Positions 28,482-36,728 of a DNA stretch of 64,000 nt are shown in pieces. The stretch lies in the NCBI RefSeq assembly GCF_014200495.1, contig NZ_JACHBY010000002.1:1-64000 (forward strand), given 5' to 3'. This DNA is from Mucilaginibacter geliditolerans (lineage in GTDB: Bacteria > Bacteroidota > Bacteroidia > Sphingobacteriales > Sphingobacteriaceae). The notes below the pieces were generated by a model, which searched no databases, was not told where the DNA came from, and saw only the letters and a program-made list of their open reading frames with translations. How positions within the stretch are numbered: the first letter of the stretch is position 1; each line of letters begins with the position of its first letter. Both the position numbers and the translations under genes were made by a program.

Positions 28482-29771
28482 CTAAGGGTTATTTGTTGTA
28501 TCTGTACCGGTACTATCAGGGTTTCCTGTCTTATTTTGGTCTGCTTTTATGGCATCGTTGATTGTGCTTTTAGTAACTGAATCCGTCAGTTTCTGCTTTT
28601 TCCCGTAATCGGTATTTTCCCGTTTCGGAATTACCGGTGTACTATCAGCTTTTTGTATTGAATCAGGGACAGCTTGTCGGATAACTTTCGTCTGCACTCT
28701 ATTTTCAGTTAATATAGCGTAAACATTGTAAAACAATGAGCCAACAAGTAATAGGACTAACGCAGCAAAAACCCCGCTTGAAATGGTCATTTTCCCATCG
28801 CCGACTTTAGATTCTGCCAATGGTTTTTCCGCCGCAATTTTCTTAGCTATCTCTGTTTTTATTTCAGCTACGCTGCTTTGCGCTATTATTTCATTTAATT
28901 CTGTACCATCGTTGTAACGCCCTTCCGGTTGTTTTTCAAGGCATCGATAAATAAGGGTAATCAGCCATGCAGGCACCTGCATCTCCCGGTCTTGCTGCGC
29001 TTTGGGCCAGCTTGGTGGCAGGTTTTGCCTGCGCAGTTCCAGCATATCCGGCACCGGGGATTCCATGTGCGCGAGCATTACCGTATTCCTCGCTGTTTCT
29101 CCGTTATCATGTAGCGGAAACGGCACCTGCCCTGCCAGCAATTCGTAAAGTATGATGCCGTAGCTGTAGATATCTGTACTGAAAAGCATCTTACCTTCAT
29201 TCTGCTCCGGCGCCATAAATTCTATTGCACCGGCATGCCGCATGCTGCTTCGCCTTTGCTCGTCTGACATTATTGACAGCCCAAAGTCCAGCAATACATA
29301 ATTCCCTGAATGGGTATTGAATTTTACATTGTTACTCTTAATATCGCCATGCTTTACGCCTACCTTATGGCAGTGCGACAAGGCGCAGGCCAGCTGGTCG
29401 GCCAGCTTTATGGTTTCCTTAATGGTGAATATTTTTTCATTTGGCGCTTTCAGCAACTCTTCCAGGTCGGGGCCTTCAATAAATTCCATCTCAATAAAGG
29501 GAAATGAACCGCTCTCGGTAATGCCTGAATTCAGTATCTTAACTACATTAGGGTTTGGAACTTCATTTACCTTTTTCAGCTTTTCCACTTCATTTAAAAA
29601 GTTCCGGTAGTTTTTATCTTCCATGCTTTCGCTATGGATCGGTGTGGGTAATATTTTTACAGCAGTAATTATTGGCCCTATCCGCCTTCCTTTATACACT
29701 GAGCCCTGCCCACCCGTACGCAGGGCGCCCATATTCTCTAATCCCGTGGTTATTGTAAATATTTTGCTCAT
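28482..29771 (-). CDS. Membrane-bound Ser/Thr protein kinase (PknB-like, HGD type)
   Basis: A 429-residue Hanks-type kinase, first gene of the operon. Motifs: glycine loop GGQGSVYKG, VAIK-like lysine in TAVKILP, catalytic loop HGDIKSNN, DFG in LLDFGLSIM, and APE in FMAPEQNEGKM. The usual HRD is HGD, so it is a non-RD kinase that may not need activation-loop phosphorylation. One membrane segment lies at about 327-350, followed by a short Thr/Lys-rich tail outside, with no PASTA repeats. Likely substrates are the FHA proteins and the cell-wall fusion enzyme downstream. Confidence 0.92.
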   Translation of the reverse strand: MSKIFTITTGLENMGALRTGGQGSVYKGRRIGPIITAVKILPTPIHSESMEDKNYRNFLNEVEKLKKVNEVPNPNVVKILNSGITESGSFPFIEMEFIEGPDLEELLKAPNEKIFTIKETIKLADQLACALSHCHKVGVKHGDIKSNNVKFNTHSGNYVLLDFGLSIMSDEQRRSSMRHAGAIEFMAPEQNEGKMLFSTDIYSYGIILYELLAGQVPFPLHDNGETARNTVMLAHMESPVPDMLELRRQNLPPSWPKAQQDREMQVPAWLITLIYRCLEKQPEGRYNDGTELNEIIAQSSVAEIKTEIAKKIAAEKPLAESKVGDGKMTISSGVFAALVLLLVGSLFYNVYAILTENRVQTKVIRQAVPDSIQKADSTPVIPKRENTDYGKKQKLTDSVTKSTINDAIKADQNKTGNPDSTGTDTTNNP

Positions 29772-29952
29772 TCCTATCGTTCAGTCAATTGAACTAATTA
29801 ACGTAAACATATGTATTAAGTTTAAATTGTTTTGTATTAAAGTTGAAGGCCGTGGGCTGATATTCGCTCTTTAAACCCTTATTTGGAAAAAGTAACGAAT
29901 TTGATCATCAAGCGTATTTATGCACTAAAATAATATCCCCGGAATAAACTAT

Positions 29953-29968
29953 TGCGTATAACTACGCA
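29953..29968 (+). promoter_or_regulatory. Inverted repeat TGCGTA-TAAC-TACGCA, probable response-regulator site
   Basis: A perfect 6+6 palindrome with a 4-nt spacer, about 140 nt before the gene at 30107 and in the divergent gap to the kinase operon. GCGTA-N4-TACGC-like sites recur at 32917-32952 before the 701-residue gene. The NarL-type regulator at 32107 is the natural candidate. The remainder of 29772-30106 has no gene. Confidence 0.5.
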
Positions 29969-30106
29969 TCTTTTACCGTGTTATCCCGCTGTTAACAACT
30001 GTTTATTAGCTGTTACTTTATCCTGCCAGGAATTTTATAGCTTTACTGCTAACCAACTGATAACAAACATTATAAATCATACTAAAAACCCTAAAAACAA
30101 TTCATC

Positions 30107-30601
30107 ATGAGATCACTAAAAATTTTTACCGTAGCATGCCTTGCAATTTGCATCGTTATGTCCCTTTGTAAATGTCACTCAAAAAGCCCAAGCGACCAGA
30201 TACCTTACAACAAGGACAGCGCCCAGGTACACATTATCCCGATTGACACAGCCGTTAAGCTTACCTCTACTTTCAGACTTATCCAAATGCAGATGGCCCG
30301 TAAACTGCATGATACCGCTTACATCGTGAGTTTCCCGCTTGCTGAGAAATTCAACCGCGATGCTATAATTGCTTTATTAGATCAGAAAGGCGCCCGGGGG
30401 GTGCGCATATATCTTGGCGAAGATAAATCCGGCCCTGTAAAAATGGTGCTGGTAGCTGTCGACAGCCTTAACAATGATATCACCGGCCGAAGTGGCAAGG
30501 TTATGAAATTTACCAGCAATACTCAGGATGGTGTAGCACTTGAGGCCGGCCAACGCTGCCCCACCTTATGCAGTGTTAACAGCGTACTTAATAATAACTA
30601 A
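30107..30601 (+). CDS. Small lipoprotein of unknown function upstream of a two-component pair
   Basis: A 164-residue protein with a lipoprotein-type signal ending near LCKC, then HSKSPSDQIP. The mature part has FNRDAIIALLDQKGARGVRIYLGEDKSG, an alpha/beta segment, and a C-terminal QRCPTLCSVN with a CPTLC pair that could form a disulfide. I recognise no family. It is the first of four closely spaced plus-strand genes (6 nt to the next) ending in a histidine kinase and response regulator. It may be a sensor accessory or a target of the pair. Confidence 0.75.
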   Translation: MRSLKIFTVACLAICIVMSLCKCHSKSPSDQIPYNKDSAQVHIIPIDTAVKLTSTFRLIQMQMARKLHDTAYIVSFPLAEKFNRDAIIALLDQKGARGVRIYLGEDKSGPVKMVLVAVDSLNNDITGRSGKVMKFTSNTQDGVALEAGQRCPTLCSVNSVLNNN

Positions 30602-30607
30602 CGGATA

Positions 30608-31273
30608 ATGGGTGTTGTAATAAATTTTATATTGAGCGAGGCCCTTATTATACCCATAATTGTGGCCCTTATACGCATTAAAAAGATCGATAAGATATAT
30701 TACCCCCTGCTTGTATTGTTTCTGATCGGAATTTTGTCGGAGTTGGCCAGCTTTATTTGCATCAATGCCTTTAAAACCAATGCCCCGGTTATTAAAATTT
30801 ACAGCCTGGTGGAGTGCTGCATTATATTATATCAACTTTACTTATGGAAAAACGCGACCAGGTACCGGCCTATGTTTATAGCGCTAGGCTTGGTTTGCGT
30901 TATTTTTTGGGTGGTGGAGACGATAGTATTTAAAAACATCAACACGTTCAGCCCTTATTTCAGGGTGTTTTATGCATTTGTTATAGTATTGCTCTGCATT
31001 AATCAGATCAACGCCATGATGTTTTATCAGAATGTGACCCTATTGAAAAATCCGGTATTTATCATCTGCCTGGCGTTTATTATACTCTTTTTGTACCAGA
31101 TCATTTTAGAGGCGTCGTTCTTTATCGGCTCTGATAAATCAGAGGTAGCCAATAAAATAATTATGGGCTTTAGTTATATTAATTTCTTCATAAATTTAAT
31201 GTGTGCTGCCGGCATCTATTTTATTGGTGGCAACAAAGACGACCCATACAACCGCTATTTCAATGGCCGGTAA
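30608..31273 (+). CDS. Integral membrane protein, function unknown
   Basis: A 221-residue inner-membrane protein with about seven hydrophobic segments (first FILSEALIIPIIVALIRI, last INFFINLMCAAGIYFIGG) and short loops. It starts 6 nt after the lipoprotein stop and precedes the histidine kinase by 42 nt. The seven-helix layout and position would suit a sensory input module for the kinase, which itself has only one membrane segment. That is an inference; no family was recognised. Confidence 0.75.
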   Translation: MGVVINFILSEALIIPIIVALIRIKKIDKIYYPLLVLFLIGILSELASFICINAFKTNAPVIKIYSLVECCIILYQLYLWKNATRYRPMFIALGLVCVIFWVVETIVFKNINTFSPYFRVFYAFVIVLLCINQINAMMFYQNVTLLKNPVFIICLAFIILFLYQIILEASFFIGSDKSEVANKIIMGFSYINFFINLMCAAGIYFIGGNKDDPYNRYFNGR

Positions 31274-31315
31274 CATTAGCCCGGCTTTATAATACTATTA
31301 ATTAATGCCTGCAGC

Positions 31316-32059
31316 ATGCCAGATAAATTATTTTACACGGTTGTTATTACATCTATACTGATAGCCATTGTGATCATTTTTTTTGTCATATCGGTTATCA
31401 GGTATCACAAACGATATATGCAGTTGCAGAAAGAGCGTATACAGGCACAGATCATGATACAGGAACAGGAACGCAAGCGCATAGCCAATGACCTGCATGA
31501 CAGTCTCGGGCCAATGCTGTCTACCGTGAAATTATTCATGAATAGTATAGCTGTGAACAATGATACTGACCAAGAATCGCTCAACAAGGCTTCAGGTTAT
31601 ATTGATGAAACCATCAATAATCTCAGGGAGATAGCGTACAATTTGCTACCCAGCGGCCTTGATAGGAACAGCCTGGAAATGGTGGTAAATGAATATATCG
31701 GCCGCATGGGTAGCCGCCAGCCGATAAAAATAACTTTTAGTGTGACAAAAGATACCGTGATACCTAAAAAAACAGAGATACATTTATTCCGTATTATACA
31801 GGAGATCGTTCATAATACCATAAAACATTCCGGTGCCAGGAGCCTGAAACTAGCCATAACCAGCCAGCCTGACGGATTGTTACTGGTATCAGAAGATAAC
31901 GGGCGTGGGTTCGACCCGGATAACATACGTGCCACATCGGACGGTCTCGGTCTAAAGAGCATTGAGAACCGCTGTCAGATGCTTGATGCTGATTTTAAGC
32001 TTATTACTGCCAAAAACAAGGGATGCAAAATGATAATTAAAGTACCTGTTAATAGTTAA
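31316..32059 (+). CDS. Sensor histidine kinase of the NarX/DesK type
   Basis: A 247-residue kinase. One N-terminal membrane segment (about 6-28) is followed by a HisKA_3 dimerisation helix with the phosphoacceptor histidine in RIANDLHDSLGPMLS, then an ATPase domain with EIVHNTIKHSGA (N box), SEDNGRGFD (G1) and GLGLKSIENR (G2). It has no periplasmic sensor domain, so the signal must come through the membrane or a partner. The response regulator follows 47 nt downstream. Confidence 0.93.
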   Translation: MPDKLFYTVVITSILIAIVIIFFVISVIRYHKRYMQLQKERIQAQIMIQEQERKRIANDLHDSLGPMLSTVKLFMNSIAVNNDTDQESLNKASGYIDETINNLREIAYNLLPSGLDRNSLEMVVNEYIGRMGSRQPIKITFSVTKDTVIPKKTEIHLFRIIQEIVHNTIKHSGARSLKLAITSQPDGLLLVSEDNGRGFDPDNIRATSDGLGLKSIENRCQMLDADFKLITAKNKGCKMIIKVPVNS

Positions 32060-32106
32060 ATATTATTTAATTTTAATCCAATTTCATACCGCCTAATTTA
32101 TTACTG

Positions 32107-32769
32107 ATGACAGATATCAATATTGTAATTGCCGACGATCATGAAATATTTTTGGATGGCTTATCGCTTATGCTGTCCAGGCACCCAGGCTTTAAGGTAT
32201 GCGGGCGCGCATCAAACGGACAAACACTAATTGATATAGTGAACCGGGAGCGGCCCGATGTGGTGGTAACGGACATCCGTATGCCGGTAGTTGATGGTAT
32301 CCAAAGCACCAAACAGATATTGGCAGTACACCCCGATGTGAAGGTTATCGCACTTTCGATGTTTGATGAAGAGAACCTGATCATCGAAATGCTGGAAGCA
32401 GGGGCCAAAGGTTACCTGCTTAAGAATGCGCATAAAGACGAGATAGTGGATGCCATCATCAGCGTTTATCAGAATAAAAATTATTACTGTTCGCAAACCT
32501 CTTGCTTATTGGCTTCTATGATCGTGCGTAGCAAAGCCAGCCCATTCACCCAGCCGCAGATAGTTTTGAACGAGCGTGAGAAACTCATCATCCAGATGAT
32601 ATGCCATCAGCAAACTACCCAGCAGATTGCTGATAAGATTTACCTGAGCAAGCGCACGGTAGAAGGCTACCGGGTAAAGATACTTGAGAAAATACAAGCC
32701 AAAAACATAGCAGGTGTAGTAATATTTGCACTTAAAAATAATATCATTAAGGAAGAGGATGTTTTATAA
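32107..32769 (+). CDS. Two-component response regulator, NarL/LuxR family
   Basis: A 220-residue regulator. The receiver domain (1-120) has the acidic pair in IVIADDHE, the phosphoacceptor aspartate in VVVTDIRMP, the threonine/serine position in ALSM and the lysine in GYLLKNA. The GerE/LuxR helix-turn-helix lies at about 150-210 (LNEREKLIIQMICHQQTTQQIADKIYLSKRTVEGYR). It pairs with the kinase just upstream. Matching inverted repeats upstream of 30107 and 33050 are the likely binding sites. Confidence 0.94.
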   Translation: MTDINIVIADDHEIFLDGLSLMLSRHPGFKVCGRASNGQTLIDIVNRERPDVVVTDIRMPVVDGIQSTKQILAVHPDVKVIALSMFDEENLIIEMLEAGAKGYLLKNAHKDEIVDAIISVYQNKNYYCSQTSCLLASMIVRSKASPFTQPQIVLNEREKLIIQMICHQQTTQQIADKIYLSKRTVEGYRVKILEKIQAKNIAGVVIFALKNNIIKEEDVL

Positions 32770-32916
32770 ACAAACAGATACTCCATTCTCCATATTCCCG
32801 CCTGTTCGTTCAACTCAACAAAAGCAGCAACGGTAGTTGTTTCTTATTTTTCAAACTTCTTCTTGAAACCACTCTCACAAACGTGAATCGGTAGCTGTAT
32901 CCTGCCACTTTACTCC

Positions 32917-32952
32917 GCGTAGTTGTACACTTAAAATTGCGTATAAATACGT
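32917..32952 (+). promoter_or_regulatory. Two tandem GCGTA-N4-TAC inverted repeats before the 701-residue gene
   Basis: GCGTA-GTTG-TACAC (32917-32930) and GCGTA-TAAA-TACGT (32939-32952) have the same half-sites and 4-nt spacer as the palindrome at 29953. Their centres are 22 bp apart, two helical turns, so two dimers could bind on one face. This links the gene at 33050 to the two-component system just upstream. Confidence 0.55.
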
Positions 32953-33049
32953 CTCAACATCAGGTAGTTGCCCTTCAAATTCAGTGGCTGTGCCGCCATA
33001 GCTTTGGGTAGCTTAAAAAACAGCTCAGCCCGGAAGCCGAAAGGGGAAA

Positions 33050-35155
33050 ATGAGTAGGCACAATATTTTGCCGCTAAGCGGCCAGTTAACAATTATGATC
33101 ATGAATGAGAAAGAACAAAATCTGCACAGTTTAAGAGGCGCTTTCAATGTCCTCCACGTGTCGGGGCATCCAACAACCGTAAAGGCACTTGCCAATTTTA
33201 AAGAGCAGGTGGCCGCTAATTCAGGCAATACTTATTATGAACAGATTCAATCCGTATCCTACAATCCCGACCTGCAATTACTTGAGGCGATTGTATCAAC
33301 CAAAAGAGATTCAGGCTATAATGGCAACCTGTGCACCACCGGCTCATACGCCTTTGTGCGATTCTACCTTAATTATGGAAATGGCTGGCAGGACCAGGGT
33401 TACAGCGCCGTTAATGAGCACGACATCCCCACAGGTACCGATTGCACCAAAAGCCCCGAAAAGCCGCTCAGCTATTCGGCGTCTCTTAAAATCGTCCCAA
33501 AAACCAATAGGTGCAGCGTGCATGTGCTGCCTCAGGTTAGGGCGGTACTTGAGTGGAATCAAATTCCTCCGGCGAATGATCCTAATTATTCATCAGTATG
33601 GGGCAACACTGTTGATGATCATATACAGATAAAGCCAAAAAACGAATTTGTTGTAGCAAACCCTGTTTTTAACCAGCTGGTTGAGCTTACGCTATTGCAC
33701 CCAAGCCTGAAACTGGCTGATGCTGCAAATCTTGTACCCGGAGGCCAAACGGCTCTTGAGGAACTAAAGGCTGCAGTAAACGGCCAACCGCTGGAGTTAA
33801 GCAAATTAGTAGAACTATATAAAGGCAATAAGGAAGTATCCGCGGCGAGGTTTGGCTTGCAGCAGGCACTGCCAATTATGCAAAGCTACGATGCTGCCGA
33901 AGTGGCCAAAAATATAGATGTATGGAATAAGCTGGGCATAGACTTTAATGCCGTACTGGCTGAACTCAGCGAAACCAATGCAAATGTATCGTATGAACAA
34001 CTTGAAAGCATAGGCCTTGATTATAACCTTGAACAATTTGTGGCTTCGTTCAGGGTAAAAAGACCTGCTGGTTACTCGGGCGACCTATGCACCAATGGCA
34101 GCCTGGAATATGTAGCTTTTTGGGCCGATTGGGGCCATAACTGCCAATGGGACTATGTGGGTACGACTACGGTGAATGTGCACGACATTAACGACATCCC
34201 AAAAGATGGCTTGTCATATGCAGCCGTGCTTCCATACGATTTTAATAAGGTGCGCAGGCTATGCTCAAAACCTGAAGTAGTAAAGATCCGAGCGGTGCTG
34301 TCATGGGGAGTGTCGCCTTCGGTAACCGATGCCAATAAGCTCGAATACTGGGGGAACCGGCTGGATGCTTACATCCAGATTAAACCGGGTGTTGGCTCAG
34401 GTGTACTAGCGCCAATATTCAATATTTTGGGAGGCATACCGGTTGATCAGATCAGCGATGCAAACGGATTGACCATTCCCGGCGCAAAATTCGCGCTTAA
34501 CCAGGCAGCGGTTAACGACTATAGCCCGTTCGGCGGTGTCATAGTCATACAAGGCCCTTCGTTTGTTGGTAATAAATACCGCATTAAAGTAACCGATCTG
34601 AATACGCTGGCTTCGTACTATGTGAATAATGATTTTGTAGCTGTAGGCTGGCTGATGGTTCCGCCATATGTGCAGTACACTACAGTATCAGCCGACGCGA
34701 ATTTTTATTACGACTATCAAACGTTTGATAAAAATACCGACAACGTGCTAGCGAGGTTCAGCCCCGGTACTAACGACCTGCTGAGGATCGACCTTGAAAT
34801 TGAAGGCGTTGCCGGAGCTTTCACCAAATATATCCAGATGGATAACCTCTCACCGGTTATCAGTTTACAGATCGACGACCTGGGCAACTGCTCACATTAT
34901 AAAGTTGGCGACATTATCACCGGTTCATTCTCGGTGTATGATGCCCATTTGCTGAGTTATTCACTGGTTAGCAGCTTTGGCGGCTCGGTTAACGGTACTT
35001 CCAATATCTCCAGCAACTTTAGTTTCCCAACTGCGGGCACAACTTCGCCGTGCGGAAAGGTATCATTGGTGGCTTATGAAAGGACGATATACGATAGCCA
35101 GTGGACAAATAATTACAGTTATACCGAGCAGATTATTTGTCTGCAGCAAAAATAA
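33050..35155 (+). CDS. Large protein of unknown function with an internally duplicated domain
   Basis: A 701-residue protein without signal peptide or membrane segments. A module occurs twice. Copy 1 (about 62-195) has YEQIQSVSYNPDLQLLEAIV, SGYNGNLCTTGSYAFVRF and WGNTVDDHIQIKP. Copy 2 (about 320-445) has YEQLESIGLDYNLEQFVASF, AGYSGDLCTNGSLEYVAFW and WGNRLDAYIQIKP. The conserved GxLCTxGS and WGNxxDxxIQIKP segments suggest a shared fold. The last 220 residues are different and beta-rich. I recognise no family. The start at MSRHNILP has a purine-rich AAGGGGAAA before it; a second start (MIMNEKEQ) 15 codons later is possible. The operators upstream suggest control by the neighbouring two-component system. 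Confidence 0.8.
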   Translation: MSRHNILPLSGQLTIMIMNEKEQNLHSLRGAFNVLHVSGHPTTVKALANFKEQVAANSGNTYYEQIQSVSYNPDLQLLEAIVSTKRDSGYNGNLCTTGSYAFVRFYLNYGNGWQDQGYSAVNEHDIPTGTDCTKSPEKPLSYSASLKIVPKTNRCSVHVLPQVRAVLEWNQIPPANDPNYSSVWGNTVDDHIQIKPKNEFVVANPVFNQLVELTLLHPSLKLADAANLVPGGQTALEELKAAVNGQPLELSKLVELYKGNKEVSAARFGLQQALPIMQSYDAAEVAKNIDVWNKLGIDFNAVLAELSETNANVSYEQLESIGLDYNLEQFVASFRVKRPAGYSGDLCTNGSLEYVAFWADWGHNCQWDYVGTTTVNVHDINDIPKDGLSYAAVLPYDFNKVRRLCSKPEVVKIRAVLSWGVSPSVTDANKLEYWGNRLDAYIQIKPGVGSGVLAPIFNILGGIPVDQISDANGLTIPGAKFALNQAAVNDYSPFGGVIVIQGPSFVGNKYRIKVTDLNTLASYYVNNDFVAVGWLMVPPYVQYTTVSADANFYYDYQTFDKNTDNVLARFSPGTNDLLRIDLEIEGVAGAFTKYIQMDNLSPVISLQIDDLGNCSHYKVGDIITGSFSVYDAHLLSYSLVSSFGGSVNGTSNISSNFSFPTAGTTSPCGKVSLVAYERTIYDSQWTNNYSYTEQIICLQQK

Positions 35156-35193
35156 AAAGAAACTGAGCGAGTCAGTAGTTAATGGTTAGGGGT

Positions 35194-35245
35194 ACCTGTC
35201 CAGGGCTTTTTAGGGTAGACTTCGGTCTGCCCTGCCCTGGCAGGT
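35194..35245 (+). terminator. Long hairpin terminator after the 701-residue gene
   Basis: ACCTG..CCAGGGC..AGGGTAGAC pairs with GTCTGCCCT..GCCCTGG..CAGGT around a TTCG tetraloop, followed by TTATTTGTTTTT. It has small internal mismatches but is strong overall. Confidence 0.8.
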
Positions 35246-35413
35246 TATTTGTTTTTATCAATAGTGGTAAACTACGATAGTTTTAAGTAAGAAGACAGGA
35301 AGATTTCCATCCAACTTAGGAATGCCATCATTCTGCTAGGTAATGTTTAAGCTATAAGTCCCAATAGTTGTGTTACTTTGGTCTTAAACTATAGTTAAGC
35401 GAGGCGCCAAAAA

Positions 35414-35755
35414 TTATTTTGCAACCAAAGGCTCTCCCTGAAATACAATACCAGGCCATCCGTGGGCCATAAACTGCCTTATGTTTTGATGATCTGTTGC
35501 ATTCGGATTAGCCAATACCAATTGATAATGTTCTGCAAATAAATAAAGTGTGTCTTCTGCATTTAAATCATTTATTTTAGCGCAGGCAAATACCTTTGCA
35601 CTTCCCTGGTTTTGCGTAGCCTCATTATACGCTTCACCGTTATGAAAAGCAGTTGGTTGATGCTTGTAATAAGTTTCTATCAAAGTTATCACCTCACTGA
35701 AGGCAAGTGACCCTTTTTTCGAAGCTGTGATTAAAGTAAGTAGCTGCTCTCTCAT
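35414..35755 (-). CDS. HopJ-family protein
   Basis: A 113-residue cytoplasmic protein that matches the HopJ 'type III effector' family throughout: FSEVITLIETYYKHQPTAFHNG, NEATQNQGSAKVFACAKI, DTLYLFAEHY and DHQNIRQFMAHGWPGIVF. The family takes its name from a Pseudomonas protein but is widespread in free-living bacteria without type III secretion, so a virulence role should not be assumed. The true function is unknown. It stands alone between two terminators. Confidence 0.85.
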   Translation of the reverse strand: MREQLLTLITASKKGSLAFSEVITLIETYYKHQPTAFHNGEAYNEATQNQGSAKVFACAKINDLNAEDTLYLFAEHYQLVLANPNATDHQNIRQFMAHGWPGIVFQGEPLVAK

Positions 35756-35895
35756 TCAGAAAATTTGAAGGTAAAATTAAGAATTACCACCAAATAAAAA
35801 AGCTGAGAATGTTGTTACATTCAACAAGGCAATTGCTAAGATTACATTCAGCGAATACCTCATCTGCTTTGTCTTATTATTTAATGATTAAAAAG

Positions 35896-35924
35896 AAAGA
35901 GCTCCTGATGGGCAGGAACTCTTT
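35896..35924. terminator. Hairpin downstream of the superoxide dismutase gene
   Basis: AAAGAGCTCCTG and CAGGAACTCTTT form an 11-of-12-bp stem with a 5-nt loop, about 40 nt after the minus-strand SOD stop. It probably ends the long minus-strand operon. Confidence 0.55.
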
Positions 35925-35964
35925 ACAACCAATTATAAACAATACTTAGAGAAGACAATCAATA

Positions 35965-36711
35965 TTAGCCGAGCCTTTTAGCCGCTGCTTCCCAATTAAC
36001 AATATTCCACCAATTGTTAATATAATCTGCGCGCCGGTTTTGATATTTTATATAATAAGCATGCTCCCAAACATCAAGAGCCAATAACGGGGTACCTTTT
36101 AGCTGAGCATTGTCAAATAAAGGATTATCCTGATTGGCTGTCGACCCAATTTTTAAGGCTCCACCATCATTTACCAGCCAAACCCATCCTGAGCCAAAGC
36201 GCCCAAGGGCGGCTTTCCCAAATTCCTCTTTAAACTTATCTACAGATCCGAAAGAGGTTTGTATAGCATCCCGCAATTTCCCTGCAGGCAAAGACGGGCC
36301 GACCGCCTGTAAGCTTTCCCAAAAGAAATTGTGGTTCCATGCACCACCTCCGTTATTACGGGCTTTTGCTGAAAGCTGCGAGGCATGATCAAAAAAGTCT
36401 TTTTCCGAACTGAAATTTAAATTTTCGGCGACGATAGCTTCATTAACATTTTTTACATAAGCAGCATGGTGCTTGGTATAGTGTATCTCCAGCGTTAACG
36501 CATCTACATTGGGTTCTAATGCAGCGTAGCTATATGGTAAGGGCACTTGAGCGAATTTAAATCCGCCATCCACCAATCCCCTATTGGGCACTTTAGGTTT
36601 AGGCGCCGCTATGGCACCCAAACTGTCTGAAATTATTGGTAATCCTGCCGCTGCTACTATGCCGGCTTTTAAAGTGCCACGTAAAAACTTTCTTCGATTG
36701 CTGATTTTCAT
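35965..36711 (-). CDS. Exported Fe/Mn superoxide dismutase with Tat signal
   Basis: A 248-residue enzyme that converts superoxide to oxygen and hydrogen peroxide. Metal ligands are recognisable in IHYTKHHAAYV, GAWNHNFFWESL and LDVWEHAYYIKYQNRRADY. Unusually for the family it begins with a twin-arginine signal (NRRKFLRGTLKAGIVAAAGLP), so it should be exported folded to the periplasm. Metal identity cannot be fixed from sequence. It is the last gene of the operon (17 nt after the DUF4397 gene), together with a di-haem peroxidase that would use the peroxide it makes. Confidence 0.93.
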   Translation of the reverse strand: MKISNRRKFLRGTLKAGIVAAAGLPIISDSLGAIAAPKPKVPNRGLVDGGFKFAQVPLPYSYAALEPNVDALTLEIHYTKHHAAYVKNVNEAIVAENLNFSSEKDFFDHASQLSAKARNNGGGAWNHNFFWESLQAVGPSLPAGKLRDAIQTSFGSVDKFKEEFGKAALGRFGSGWVWLVNDGGALKIGSTANQDNPLFDNAQLKGTPLLALDVWEHAYYIKYQNRRADYINNWWNIVNWEAAAKRLG

Positions 36712-36728
36712 ATCTTATAATTTTAATA

